From NCBI GenBank assembly GCA_002245135.1, contig NGBS01001186.1, positions 33,154-97,153 on the forward strand: DNA of 64,000 nucleotides, read 5' to 3'. The notes beneath the pieces were generated by a model. The model was not told where the DNA came from, ran no database searches, and saw only the letters and a list, made by a program, of their open reading frames with translations. Made by a program: the position numbers and the translations under genes. This DNA is from Proteromonas lacertae. Taxonomy: Eukaryota > Sar > Bigyra > Opalinata > Proteromonadidae. Shown here one piece after another: positions 11,172 to 21,800 of this stretch. How positions within the stretch are numbered: position 1 is the stretch's first letter; the number at the start of each line of letters is the position of its first letter.

Positions 11172-12067
11172 ATGTCATATTTTGATTATTCAACATCATT
11201 TTTGTATGATGAAAGTAAAAATGATTCATATGAGTCACATATGAAAGGTATATTCAAATAAATTCATTTTTAGTTGCATTGGTTGTATTGAATTGTTCTT
11301 TTAACACAGATATGTTCAAGTATTATCATATTTCAAATAATGAAATAGATACTTTTGGAATAAAACATCTTTTAGAGTATTTGCTGATGGAGCATCAACA
11401 AGAATATATGAAGAACTGAACAGTGAAGTTGAAAAATATATACCTAATGTAATCACAGTATTTTAGATTTGTATTAATATCATAAATAGGGGGATTTTGA
11501 TTCTTCTTCACCAGAAATATTGAAATACTATGAAAATAAAGGAACTAATGTTATACATGATACTGATCAAGATACAACCGATTTTACAAAATCATTAAAA
11601 CAAATTCAAAATAAATGTGGAGATGATTGTTGTAATTGGAAAGTGATTGTGTTAGGTAATTTCAATGGCAGATTAGACCATAGTATGGCTATGGTTCATG
11701 TATTAATCATGTGGGAATCTGTATTTTCTCATTTACTTGTAATTTCACCTGACTGTATAACATATTTACTTCATAAAGGATTAAATAAAATTCATGTAAC
11801 TACTCAATATGAAGGAAAAACTTGTGGATTACTTCCTTTTTGTATATTACACAATTCAATTATTTTCTATTTATGTTAGTACCATGTGATCATATCACTA
11901 CTAATGGATTGAAATGGGATATGATAGATTGGAAGACATCGTTTGATTCTATCATAAGTTCGTGTAATGTTCTTGCTTCTGATTTAGTTACAGTTGAAGT
12001 ATCAAATCCTATAATTTGGACAATTACGTTTAAATTAAATGAGTTTAAGAGTAAGTTGTGTAATTAA
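11172..12067 (+). CDS. Thiamin pyrophosphokinase
   Basis: Transfers pyrophosphate from ATP to thiamin to make thiamin diphosphate, the cofactor of pyruvate- and transketolase-type enzymes. Five exons give about 250 residues. Motifs in order: ALVVLNCSF, FWNKTSFRVFADGA, the catalytic NVITGDFDS, DTDQDTTDFTKSL (metal/ATP binding), VIVLGNFNGRLDHSMA, then C-terminal TNGLKWDM and the thiamin-binding-type end NPIIWTITF. Length and order match eukaryotic TPK. All introns are short GTAT-TAG. The start ATG at 11172 is used because the ATG at 11163 meets a stop after a few codons. Confidence 0.93.
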
Positions 12068-12134
12068 TTAGTTTTTTCTTTTATTTTATTTTTTGTAAGG
12101 AAGGACAGAAAAATTCAAACCTACCTCAAATAAG

Positions 12135-13405
12135 ATGAATATTTCTCAATTCTTATTCTCTTGTGTGAAATACCCTTTCTATATATTCCAACTTAATTTA
12201 TATTTAATATTCAATATCAATCTTGAGATATGGTATTTTTTGCTTGGTAAACTAAAATTGTTGATATCAGCAAAGAAGGTAGAATGCGAAGCAAAAGAAA
12301 AAGAATTACCGTTAACAGAGACGAATGGACATTTTGCAAATCTTCCAAGTGGAAAATGTTTTTACATTGAAGATGGTGATGAATCCAATCCAGTTGTTAT
12401 ACTAATTCATGGATTTACTAATATTTCTTCAGTATACGAACCAATAATACCTTATATTGTATGTAATGTAATATTTAGTTGAAATTAGGTTGATGCAGGA
12501 TATCATGTATATTCAATAGATTTATATGGATTTGGACAATCTCCACAACCATTTGAATCTAAAGATTTCACTATCAGTTATTATGTTAACCAGGTACATG
12601 AATTTATAGAGAATCTTGAATTAGGTGAAGAACAGGTGATATTAGTTGGTCATTCGATGGGTGGTTATATTGCATCAATGTATACAATACAATATCCAAG
12701 AAATATATCATCTTTGAAACTATTGGCACCAGCGAAGAGTGGAAATTATGATAGTCCATCACTTTATTTAAGCATTTATGTATTAGTATAAATTTGGATT
12801 TTTTTATTGTTTTATTTATATTGTAAATAGATGCTTGAGTTTTTATCAAGAATACCATTACTTGGTAGTATGTTTTTTTATACTTCCAATATATTATCAG
12901 CTATGTTTTTAAGATTTGCATTAAAAAACAATGATTGGAATCCTAGAGAAATAAAACAAGTAGTTGATAATGATATTGTTAAAGATGATACAAGAATTAC
13001 AGTGTTTTTATTATATTGCAGAATGGCATTAGTTTCATTTTATGATTGTATGTACACTGTAAAATATAACAAACATCTTATTTCATTGTTATATTATATT
13101 ATTCATGATTTAAGGTTTATGGAATTTGATGATGATTTATATAGAAATGTTAATGAAATAACTAAACAATATATATCATTTTTTTTAAATATTTAAATAT
13201 TCTATAAGTTATTTCTTAATTTTATTTTTACGCTATTCCTGTGCAATTGATCTGGGGAGAATATGATGAATGTGTTCCTGTATATTATATCAAGAAATAT
13301 TTACAACCAGTTTTGCCAAATGCAAAAGTGAATGTTTTAAAGGATAGTGATCATTTTATGTTTGTTAATTATCCAGAGCTGGTTAGAGATATGCTATTCT
13401 GTTAA
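12135..13405 (+). CDS. Alpha/beta-hydrolase fold protein, membrane-anchored
   Basis: Serine hydrolase of the alpha/beta fold, lipase/esterase-like; the natural substrate is unknown. A hydrophobic N-terminal stretch could be a signal anchor (it may also hide an unrecognised in-frame intron). Seen: oxyanion-loop strand VVILIHGFTN, YSIDLYGFGQS, nucleophile elbow VGHSMGGYIA, acid strand VQLIWGEYDECVP, catalytic His in KDSDHFMFVNYPEL. All triad residues are present. The acid-strand exon is reached only by removing an AT-AC intron (13173-13231). It follows the thiamin pyrophosphokinase gene by 67 bases on the same strand. Confidence 0.88.
13173..13231 (+). other. U12-type AT-AC intron in the hydrolase gene
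   Basis: 59 nt, donor ATATCATTTT, branch-like TTTCTTAAT, acceptor TTTTTAC. It joins CAATAT to GCTATTCCT in phase 0, giving TKQY-AIPVQLIWGE, the expected hydrolase acid strand. There is no usable GT donor nearby. Confidence 0.82.
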
Positions 13406-13539
13406 TATAATCACTGTATTTTATAAATTTCACCTATTATTATTTTATGAAGTGTATATGGTTATATACTACTAACAAACAGGTAATAAAAATAAAATTA
13501 TCAATTATAACATATAAATAAAAGCAATATAAACTCAAT

Positions 13540-13890
13540 TTACCAACAATTTCTGCGATAACAGTATTGTGGTGGTGGTAAACAATATTGCTGTTGTTGC
13601 TGATAATACATAAACTGTTGTCTCCTTTGTTCTTCCTCACGCGCCATACAATAAGCCACATATTCCATTTGTCTTCTTCTCTGTTCTTCCATTGCTGCTC
13701 TACGTCTCATCGCATTCAATTCTTCTTCTCTCATCATGTTGTCAAATTCACAAGCAGCGACTGTTAATACTGCAGCTGCTGCAATTTGTTTTTTCTTCTC
13801 TTCTTCTTTTTTTGCTGCATTCATCATAGCTGCCATAGCAATAAACACAATTATATAAGCAAGAGCACTTGTAGAATCTTCTTCACTCAT
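13540..13890 (-). CDS. Small membrane protein, family H/I/J member without CaaX
   Basis: Unrecognised 116-residue single-exon protein. An N-terminal hydrophobic helix (ALAYIIVFIAMAAMM) is followed by a Lys/Glu/Arg-rich helical region and the family signature AMEEQRRRQMEYVAYCMAREEEQRR, also seen in the genes at 14312 and 15305. The C-terminus is Gln/Tyr/Pro/Cys-rich (CLPPPQYCYRRNCW) and lacks the CaaX ending of its two relatives. The upstream region carries an ATTGG box and a TTGGCGCGAA site like those before its relatives. Confidence 0.65.
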   Translation of the reverse strand: MSEEDSTSALAYIIVFIAMAAMMNAAKKEEEKKKQIAAAAVLTVAACEFDNMMREEELNAMRRRAAMEEQRRRQMEYVAYCMAREEEQRRQQFMYYQQQQQYCLPPPQYCYRRNCW

Positions 13891-13956
13891 GTTTTGAAAG
13901 ATAAAAATAGATAGAATAACTGAAGGATATGATTGGATAATTAGGTTTGAGAAGCT

Positions 13957-13968
13957 TGGCGCGAAATT
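13957..13968. promoter_or_regulatory. E2F-like site upstream of gene H
   Basis: TTGGCGCGAAAT matches the E2F core (TTSSCGC palindrome). It lies about 65 bases upstream of the start. An ATTGG (CCAAT-box) is present further upstream at about 13932. Confidence 0.4.
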
Positions 13969-14076
13969 ATTATTTTTACATTTTCACTTTTCCCTCCAAA
14001 ACTTAAATATTCATATAATGGTTTTATATGAATGTATTTTTTACTATTATATAATGTAGAACTGCTAAACACTCTT

Positions 14077-14294
14077 AAAGAATTTCTTTGATCATACTTC
14101 ACTTTTTGATGAATTATTGGAATTAAGAGGTGAGAAATTAATCACAAAATTCTTGAGAGAGAAGAATGCACTTTAGTTAATATATATTCTTTAATAAAAT
14201 ATATTAAAATTCAGTTTGTGAATTTGGAGGGAAGAAATAAAAAAACACTTCGCGGCAAGCTTTTTTATCAAGCCATCCAATCATTTTGTTTTAA
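14077..14294. repeat. Inverted duplicate, left arm (copy of 15668-15886)
   Basis: About 218 bases identical by eye, except one base, to the reverse complement of 15668-15886. It carries the last ~33 codons of the adenylate-kinase gene, the intergenic spacer and the promoter of the gene at 15305, and now serves as the upstream region of the gene at 14312. Confidence 0.92.
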
Positions 14295-14311
14295 AAACTA
14301 AGAAGTAAAAA

Positions 14312-14539
14312 ATGTATTTCAACAGCACTGATACTCCTATTGAGTTTCTAATATTCGTTTTATTCATCTCATGTATTATAAATGCCTTAACCAAAAAGGA
14401 GGAACAACCAACACCAGAACAGCAATTAGCAATGGAGCAAGATAGAAGAAGAGCATGGGAAATGAATTATATTTCTAACTGTATGGCACGTGCAGAAGAA
14501 GAAAGAAGGAAGGAGGAATCATCTTGTGTAATAATGTAA
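14312..14539 (+). CDS. Small membrane protein with CaaX box (gene I)
   Basis: Unrecognised 75-residue single-exon protein: hydrophobic N-terminal helix (PIEFLIFVLFISCIINAL), then a charged helix with the family signature QLAMEQDRRRAWEMNYISNC and ending S-S-C-V-I-M. The C-V-I-M end fits a farnesylation CaaX box. A protein anchored at both ends would lie flat on the membrane; this is inference. Its promoter is a fresh copy of that of the gene at 15305, arranged divergently. Confidence 0.65.
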   Translation: MYFNSTDTPIEFLIFVLFISCIINALTKKEEQPTPEQQLAMEQDRRRAWEMNYISNCMARAEEERRKEESSCVIM

Positions 14540-15304
14540 CAATATTCTAATATAATATACTTTTGGATTTCAGTATATTGTTTATTTGCTTCAATTCTGC
14601 AATATACATCAACTACTGTAAAAATGGACACATCTACTATGATCACTACAAGACTATATTACCAGGATTCATAATCATTTTTCTTCATCATCTTGTTGTA
14701 ATTAATTATATCTCCACTTATCATAAATAATTTAGGTGTCTCTCTTATTCTTTTCGTATATATGATAACATGGGTTTATATAAGTCAAGCAGCAAATATA
14801 TGCCACCTATATTTATATTCACTTGTTATTCTTAACTCTTATTTCATAAAAACCTATTATATAGGCAGATAATTTAAAAATTAAAAAATAATGTGAAAAT
14901 ATATTCGTTTCTTTTTTGAAACGATTATATTTATTAGATTAAACTAATAAACATCTTTTGAGTTGGATTAAGCTAATATAAATAAATATTAATTCTTCAG
15001 CTTTTAACAAATTATACTAATCTTGTTGCTGTAGTAATTGCTTTATTCTTTTCTTGTGTTTTTGAAGTTTTAATGAAATAATAAAGAAGTTTAGATAAAG
15101 GTATATAAAGTTACGATTTCAAGAGAAATTGAACTAATTATTTATAAATTATTTGTGTAACTATAAAAAATATTAGATCATATTAATTTATATGAATTAT
15201 GTAATTATTAGGTTATGGTTTAAGTGAATAATAACACGCAAAGAACAAATAAAAATCAAAGTATATATATTATGTATAAAACTATGTACAGTTATAGACT
15301 TCTG
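14540..15304. other. Spacer, no gene seen
   Basis: About 760 bases between the convergent ends of two family members. No ORF with credible composition, no RNA gene and no repeat was recognised. An AAACGATTATATTT-like element is present near 14920. Confidence 0.5.
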
Positions 15305-15640
15305 TTACATTATCGCACAAGAATCATTTTGTCTCCTCCTTTCCTCCTCACGCGCCATACAATAAAGCATATATTCTCTTCTTCTACTTTCATCTGCTTC
15401 ACGAGCAGCGCAGTAAGCCAAATATTCCATTTCTCTTCTTCTCTGTTGCTCCATTGCTAATCTTTGGTTGAATGGTTGTTGTTGTAAATCTACACAATTA
15501 TATCTTCCTACAGCTGTATTATTATTTGCATCATTTTCTTTACCTCCTCTTAAACAATTGCGCAGACACATGAAAAAAAAGAATAACATTATTAAACCAC
15601 CTAATGCATCTTCACTACTACCGCTATTCTGATAAGGCAT
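15305..15640 (-). CDS. Small membrane protein with CaaX box (gene J)
   Basis: About 111 residues, single exon. The start M-P-Y-Q-N-S at 15640 is preferred to a longer reading through promoter sequence. Hydrophobic helix (ALGGLIMLFFFFMCL), Asn-rich linker, then QRLAMEQQRRREMEYLAYC and CMAREEERRRQ and the ending D-S-C-A-I-M, a farnesyl-type CaaX box. Function unknown; related to the genes at 13540 and 14312. Confidence 0.65.
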   Translation of the reverse strand: MPYQNSGSSEDALGGLIMLFFFFMCLRNCLRGGKENDANNNTAVGRYNCVDLQQQPFNQRLAMEQQRRREMEYLAYCAAREADESRRREYMLYCMAREEERRRQNDSCAIM

Positions 15641-15667
15641 ATTGAAATTAAAAAAACAAAAAAGAAA

Positions 15668-15886
15668 ATTAAAACAAAATGATTGGATGGCTTGATAAAA
15701 AAGCTTGCCGCGAAGTGTTTTTTTATTTCTTCCCTCCAAATTCACAAACTGAATTTTAATATATTTTATTAAAGAATATATATTAACTAAAGTGCATTCT
15801 TCTCTCTCAAGAATTTTGTGATTAATTTCTCACCTCTTAATTCTAATAATTCATCAAAAAGTGAAGTATGATCAAAGAAATTCTTT
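15668..15886. repeat. Inverted duplicate, right (source) arm
   Basis: Contains the true 3' end of the adenylate-kinase gene and the promoter of gene J, including the TTGCCGCGAA element (15702-15715) and an ATTGG box. It is the partner of 14077-14294. Confidence 0.92.
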
Positions 15887-18800
15887 GACAATGCTTTAGT
15901 TGCTCTAAGTGCGCTTCCACGAGGAGCTTCACCTAGAATACTTTGATATAATCCACATTCCTTCAAAAATGTCATTAATCTTTCCTGCTGTCTTTCTTGT
16001 ATGTGTATAGGTAGTTTAGGATTGTGTGCTTTCATGTATAACGCTACATACATAATAGAAGATTCTTTCACTGAACAAGATGGATATTTTATTCTATTTT
16101 GTACAAGGTTTGTCATAGCTTGAATTAATAATTCAGAAAATGATTGTTCAACATAACCAAGCATAGAACTCAAATTCTTCTTTGCCAATTCTGATACTGT
16201 AGTCTTTGAACATTTTGGTGGTAATTTATTAGGTAATGGTCGAGTTAAATATTTATCAGGACATTTCATAAACTTTTCTAATTGTTGAATATTTGCGAAT
16301 GAATATATATTATTACCATATTGAACTAACAATGATGGATCACCTAATACAAAACTGTTCCAATCTCTTGGACCTAGTCCTTCTGTGTATGTGACTGGGC
16401 AATATCCTTTCATTGATATTGTATTATTATGAACAGTTGTAATCTCAGACATTGGAATTCGACGTGGTAAAACTGCTGGTAATTTCTGATGTAATAAATA
16501 TTTAGTTGGTTGTCGTAGGAATTTATTCATACATTCATCATCACTGCAATAATAATATTTTCCTCTGAAATAACAAATACATTGTCTATCTTGATCTCTT
16601 GATACTAATTCTCTATCTAAAGACCATCGTACAGGACAGTAATTACTTAAAGCACCTTTGTGTGTTAATATTTCATTAGCTGGCAAGGCTAAATCATAGA
16701 TTCTGGCTGCTTTATCTTCTTTTACTAATTTTAAGTAATTTCTTCTTGCTCTTAAGTTATTTTGCACTAGTTCTTCAGCTGTATCGTATATCTTCCATAC
16801 ACTCTCTAATCCATCCAACTGTCTTACATTATCATATTCATTGATATGGAATGTCTCAATTTCTGCTATGTTATCTTCATAATCGTTACATTGTGATGAA
16901 ATAACAGCTAAATCGCTTTGTAAAGTAGGAACATACTTCTTTTTCAATAAATTCTCATAATTTTTATTCAATATTCTATTCCTTCTTTCTGTGGTTGTTT
17001 TTCTTTCCATATTGATTTTGAATATTAAATTAGGAACTACTCCTTCTTTATCCAACATATCACATTCCTCTTTTGTATATGGGAAACCATCAATTACCCA
17101 TCCTTGTGATCTACATTTCTTTGCTTTCAACATTATTGACAATGCTTTTACATACAATTCCTTTGGAATTGCACCACCACTGTATATTAATTCTTTTATT
17201 TTCTTATGCAATACTGTCGCTGGATTCTTTAATATATAATCTATTGCTACAGCTGGATCTGCATAGATAATACCTAAATCTCCTTCTAATGTGTGTGATA
17301 ATGTTGTTCTACCACTTAATGGAGGTCCAATCACTGCTATTCTTGGTACAACATTAGGTGGTGGTGGAGGTTGTTCTAAATACTTCAACGGATCAGCAAT
17401 AAATTTATCTCTAGCTTCAGGACCATCACAGAAATAAATATGATGTCTGTACATAACTGGGTATGCTTGATTCATTACAATTTTGTCATGTTCTTTTAAG
17501 GTAACAGGACAATATGGACCAAATTTACTTAATGTATAATAATCAGAGTTTAATAATGTTTCTGCTTCATCTGGTTTTAAAGCAACACATCTATGGAATG
17601 GTACTTTCTCATTTAAGAATGGTTTTAAAGCTGCTCTTACTCTATCATAAACACGATCTTTAGTACCAACCGCATTGACTGATTTTAATACTTTAATACC
17701 CTTTTCTTTCATCATTTCTGTTAATGCTTCTAAAGCTTCAATTTCTGCTTCAGCTTTTTCGATTATTCCATTCTTACATTCTTCTTCTTTTTCTTTTCTC
17801 ATTTCTTCAATCTCTTCAGGTGTTGGGAAATCATCTTCTTCTTCCTCTTCTTCCTCTTCATCATCATCTTCATCATCATCACTCTTCTTTGGCTTTTTTG
17901 GTTTCTTTTCTTTTGGTTTTGGTGGTTCCCAATCAAACTTTGACTTGAATAATCGATCACTTATATCATTAGCTGTCATTTGTAATGGTAAAACAACAGT
18001 TGGATGCAATTTGTTATTAATCACTTCATTCAACATATCTTCAGAATCAATACCACCATCTATTAATAAAGGACCTCCTGAAGCTTCTATTGCTTTCTTT
18101 ATTGCTTCTATTTTGGCTTGTCTTAGTCTAATTTTATCCTGCTCTTCTTGATCCTCTTCATCTTCTTCTTCATCTACTTCTTCTTCTTCACCTGTTTCTT
18201 CATTTGTAATTATTTTCTTCTGTTTAGGAGGTCTTGGTGGTAAAGCAACTTTACTTAAATCTAAGATTGGAATACCAAATTCTTCTGATAATTTTTGCAT
18301 TATTTCACTCTTACCTGATCCTGATGGACCAACTATTAATACTCTGGTACTTGTAGCTTCTGGCTCTTTCTTTGGCAAATATTTCTCAGGTTCATTCTGG
18401 AATTTCTCTAATTCTTCTTTACCAAAGAATCTATATAATTTACCATTATAAAATGTTTGGAATTCTGGATTACCTGGTATTAATTGTCCTGTTTCACTGT
18501 AAGTTACTGGACAATATCCTAAATAATCACCTTGTATTTTCTTAATTACATCTTCAGGATTTTCGTCTTCTTCTGCTTCTGGTATTTCAGGCCACATATC
18601 TTCTGGATCTGTTCTTGCTCTTAATGGATCAATGGCTTGTCTTGTTTGTAGTCTTACAGCTTCTTCAGATTGTACTGCCTTGATATGTTCAACTCTTACA
18701 CCATCGTTGACAAATGCTTCTTCTAATTCTTGAATTGCTTCACTGTATAATGTCTTTTGATCTTCATCTGGATAGATAAATCCTTCTTCAGCTGGATGTT

Positions 18801-21800
18801 TTCTTGCAGCCATCTTTTCTTCAGCTTCTTCATCACCTTCTGGATCTAAGATGATTACTACTTTGGGGAAGATATGTGCATTTCTTAATTGTTCCCATTG
18901 TTCCACTGTATTTGGATAGTCTATTAATATATAATGTTTAGGAACTGTTGGATCATCTAATGAATCTGGATCTGGTATATCATCCCAAGGATTCTTTGGT
19001 GGTTTATCTTCATCATCTTCATCTTCATTCTCCTGTTCTTCTTCTTCCTCCTCTGGTTCTGGTTCAGGTTCTCCTTTCTTATGTTTCTTCTTCTTATCAG
19101 GTGGTGGAGGATTTTCACTACCGAATTTATAAGGTGCTGTTGGGTTGAAGAATCGAGCTATTGCTTGAGCTGCTTTTTTGTGATTCATTACTTCACCAGA
19201 TTCTAGCATTGGACCAATTTCTTCAGAAACAGGTGAATTCTCACGAGTTGCCATTATTGTTAAGACTTGTTGAGGTGTATATACAGCTAATTGATATTCT
19301 TTCGCTATTTTTCCAGCTACTGTGTGTTTTCCAGTTTGTGGTAATCCTAATATCCATACTTTATTGCATTTAGGTAAAATAGGTCTTTCTAATAAGAATG
19401 GTTTTGGATTATTTAAGAATTCTTTCATTGCTTCTTCTGATGATAATAAGTATAATTTTCCTCTGAATATAACATTGTATTCTTCTTTACCAAATTCAAT
19501 TCTTCCTTCCTTCAAAGCGATTGGACAGAGATTTCTAAATGAACTCCATTTTCTAGGCACTTTATTCATTGGATCAGCTTCTGGATCAGTTAATAACCAT
19601 TTCTGTTTTTCAGCAGGAGTTGAACCATCTAAATCTTCAGGTAATTCAATATGTCTTGGTCCTAAATTATTTGTAATTCTTGAGAATGGTGGTAATTGTT
19701 CACCTAATCTTAATAATATTTCTTCTACTACATCAGATGGTGTTTGTGTTGCATCTATTAATAAATGTGTTTCATCTGGTTGTAAGCATTGCTCTTTATA
19801 TTCTTCCAATTCTCTTTTAATATTCTCTTCTTCATCTTCTGGTCTTTTGATTAATAATTTTGGGATTCTTTTAAGTGGAGGATCATATGGACCTGATTCT
19901 TCATGTTGTTTTCTCACTACTTTATTCAAATCAACTTCTTCTTCACCATTTGATTCTTCCTCTTCTTCATCCTCTGGTTCTTCTTCCTCTTCTTCGCCAC
20001 CTTCTGGCTTTTCTTCAGGTGCATCTTCTTCCTCTTCAGCTGCTTGTCTTGCTTCTTCTTCTGCTGCTAATATTTCTTCCCAAGCATCTTTCAAAGCTTG
20101 ATCTTCTTCTTCTTGTGCTTCTGTATCAACTACCTCATCACCATCATCGTTTGTGGTATATTTAGTTGGTTTTCCTCTACGAATATCATATTCAGAGAAT
20201 AATTCACCTGTTGTTGGATCTATTCTATTTCCTGATCTTCTTAATATTAAATCATCATCAGATATATCTAAGTTAATAATATAATCTGGTTCTGGTAAAA
20301 CATCTTTAATTGCTTCAAATTCTTCTTTGTTTCTTGGTAAACCATCGATTAAAATACCTTTATAACTTGTCTTTGCTTTTTCTACAGCTTCTCTAATTAA
20401 TTGACGTTCTAATTCATAAGGAACTGCATTACCATTTAACATTTCTCTATGCGCAATTTGTTCTAAAGTTGGTGGTGGAGGTGGTTCTTTTGGTTCTTCA
20501 GGAATTGGTTCTTCTTTTGGTTTATTTTCATCATCTTCTTCTTCTCCTCTTTCTTCTTCTTCTTCTTCTTCTTCTTCCTGCTCTTCTTTTTCATCCTCTT
20601 TTTCTTCCTTTTCATCTTCTTTCTCTTCATCTTCATCTTCGTCTTCTTTATCTTCATCATTTTCATCACCTTCTTCTTTTTCACCTTCTTCTTTTTCTTC
20701 ACCTTCTACTGCTTCTCCATCTTCTTCACCTTCTTTTACTTCTGCTTCTGCTTCTGGCTCTGGTTCAGGTTCAGGTTCTGGCTCATCTTCCTCTTCTTCC
20801 TGTTGTTCTTCTTCCTCTTCTTCACCGTTAGTTTCTTTCTTTGGAATTACACCTTTTACTAATTTCTCAATATCAATATGAATCATATTCAATTTATCAG
20901 CCAATTGTTCACAAGCTGTTGTTTTTCCTACACCAGGTTTTCCTATAACCCAATAACAAGGTGATTTCTTATGCATTAAATCAATATCCTCTTGTTCAGA
21001 ATCATAATCATCTCTTTCATATACATTATCATCAACTGGTGGTTCTAATTGATCAATATCTGGCTGTGTCTTGTGTTTAGTTCTCTTTATCTTACGTCTG
21101 ATTCTTCTTTCTCTTTTATCTTTCTCTGTTTCTTTTCCTTCATTTCCTCCTTCTTCTCCTTTATTTGTAGCATCACCACTTTCACCACCTTCTTGACCTT
21201 CATTTGATTCATCTTCATCACCACTTTCTTCTTCATCATCTTCATTTACACCAGGTATAATCTCTTCATCTTCATCAAAGGTAATTCTATGGCCAGGAGA
21301 GTTCATTTTTGGACTAAATTGATCATTTTCATTTCTATTAATAATATCATCTATTCCTTTATTTTGTTCATGCAATTTAGCAACCATAATTTGACTTTTA
21401 ATTGAACCAACTTGATCTAAATCTTTTATTAAATTCTCATTTATTTTATTATTATTATTATTATTATTATTACCAGTAGTTTCAGAATCCATATTACTTG
21501 GGTTTGTTGTACTATTATATTCAGAATCACTAGTTATGCTACTAGTAGTATCAGGTCTATATTTTGAATTATTATTGGAGGTAAGCGAAGATACATCATC
21601 ATTATCAGAAGTATCACTTTCACTATCACTATCTGTAGTATTATCACCAGTTTTTCTACCTTTTATTCTTCTACCTTTAACATCTGATTCAGATTCACTT
21701 TCTTCAGTACCAGTTTCTGGAATATCAGGTTGTAGTTTGAGTTTTTTGTTAATATCATCATTTTCATCTATTCTGGAGTTTCTTTGAGGAGTTGTTGTTC

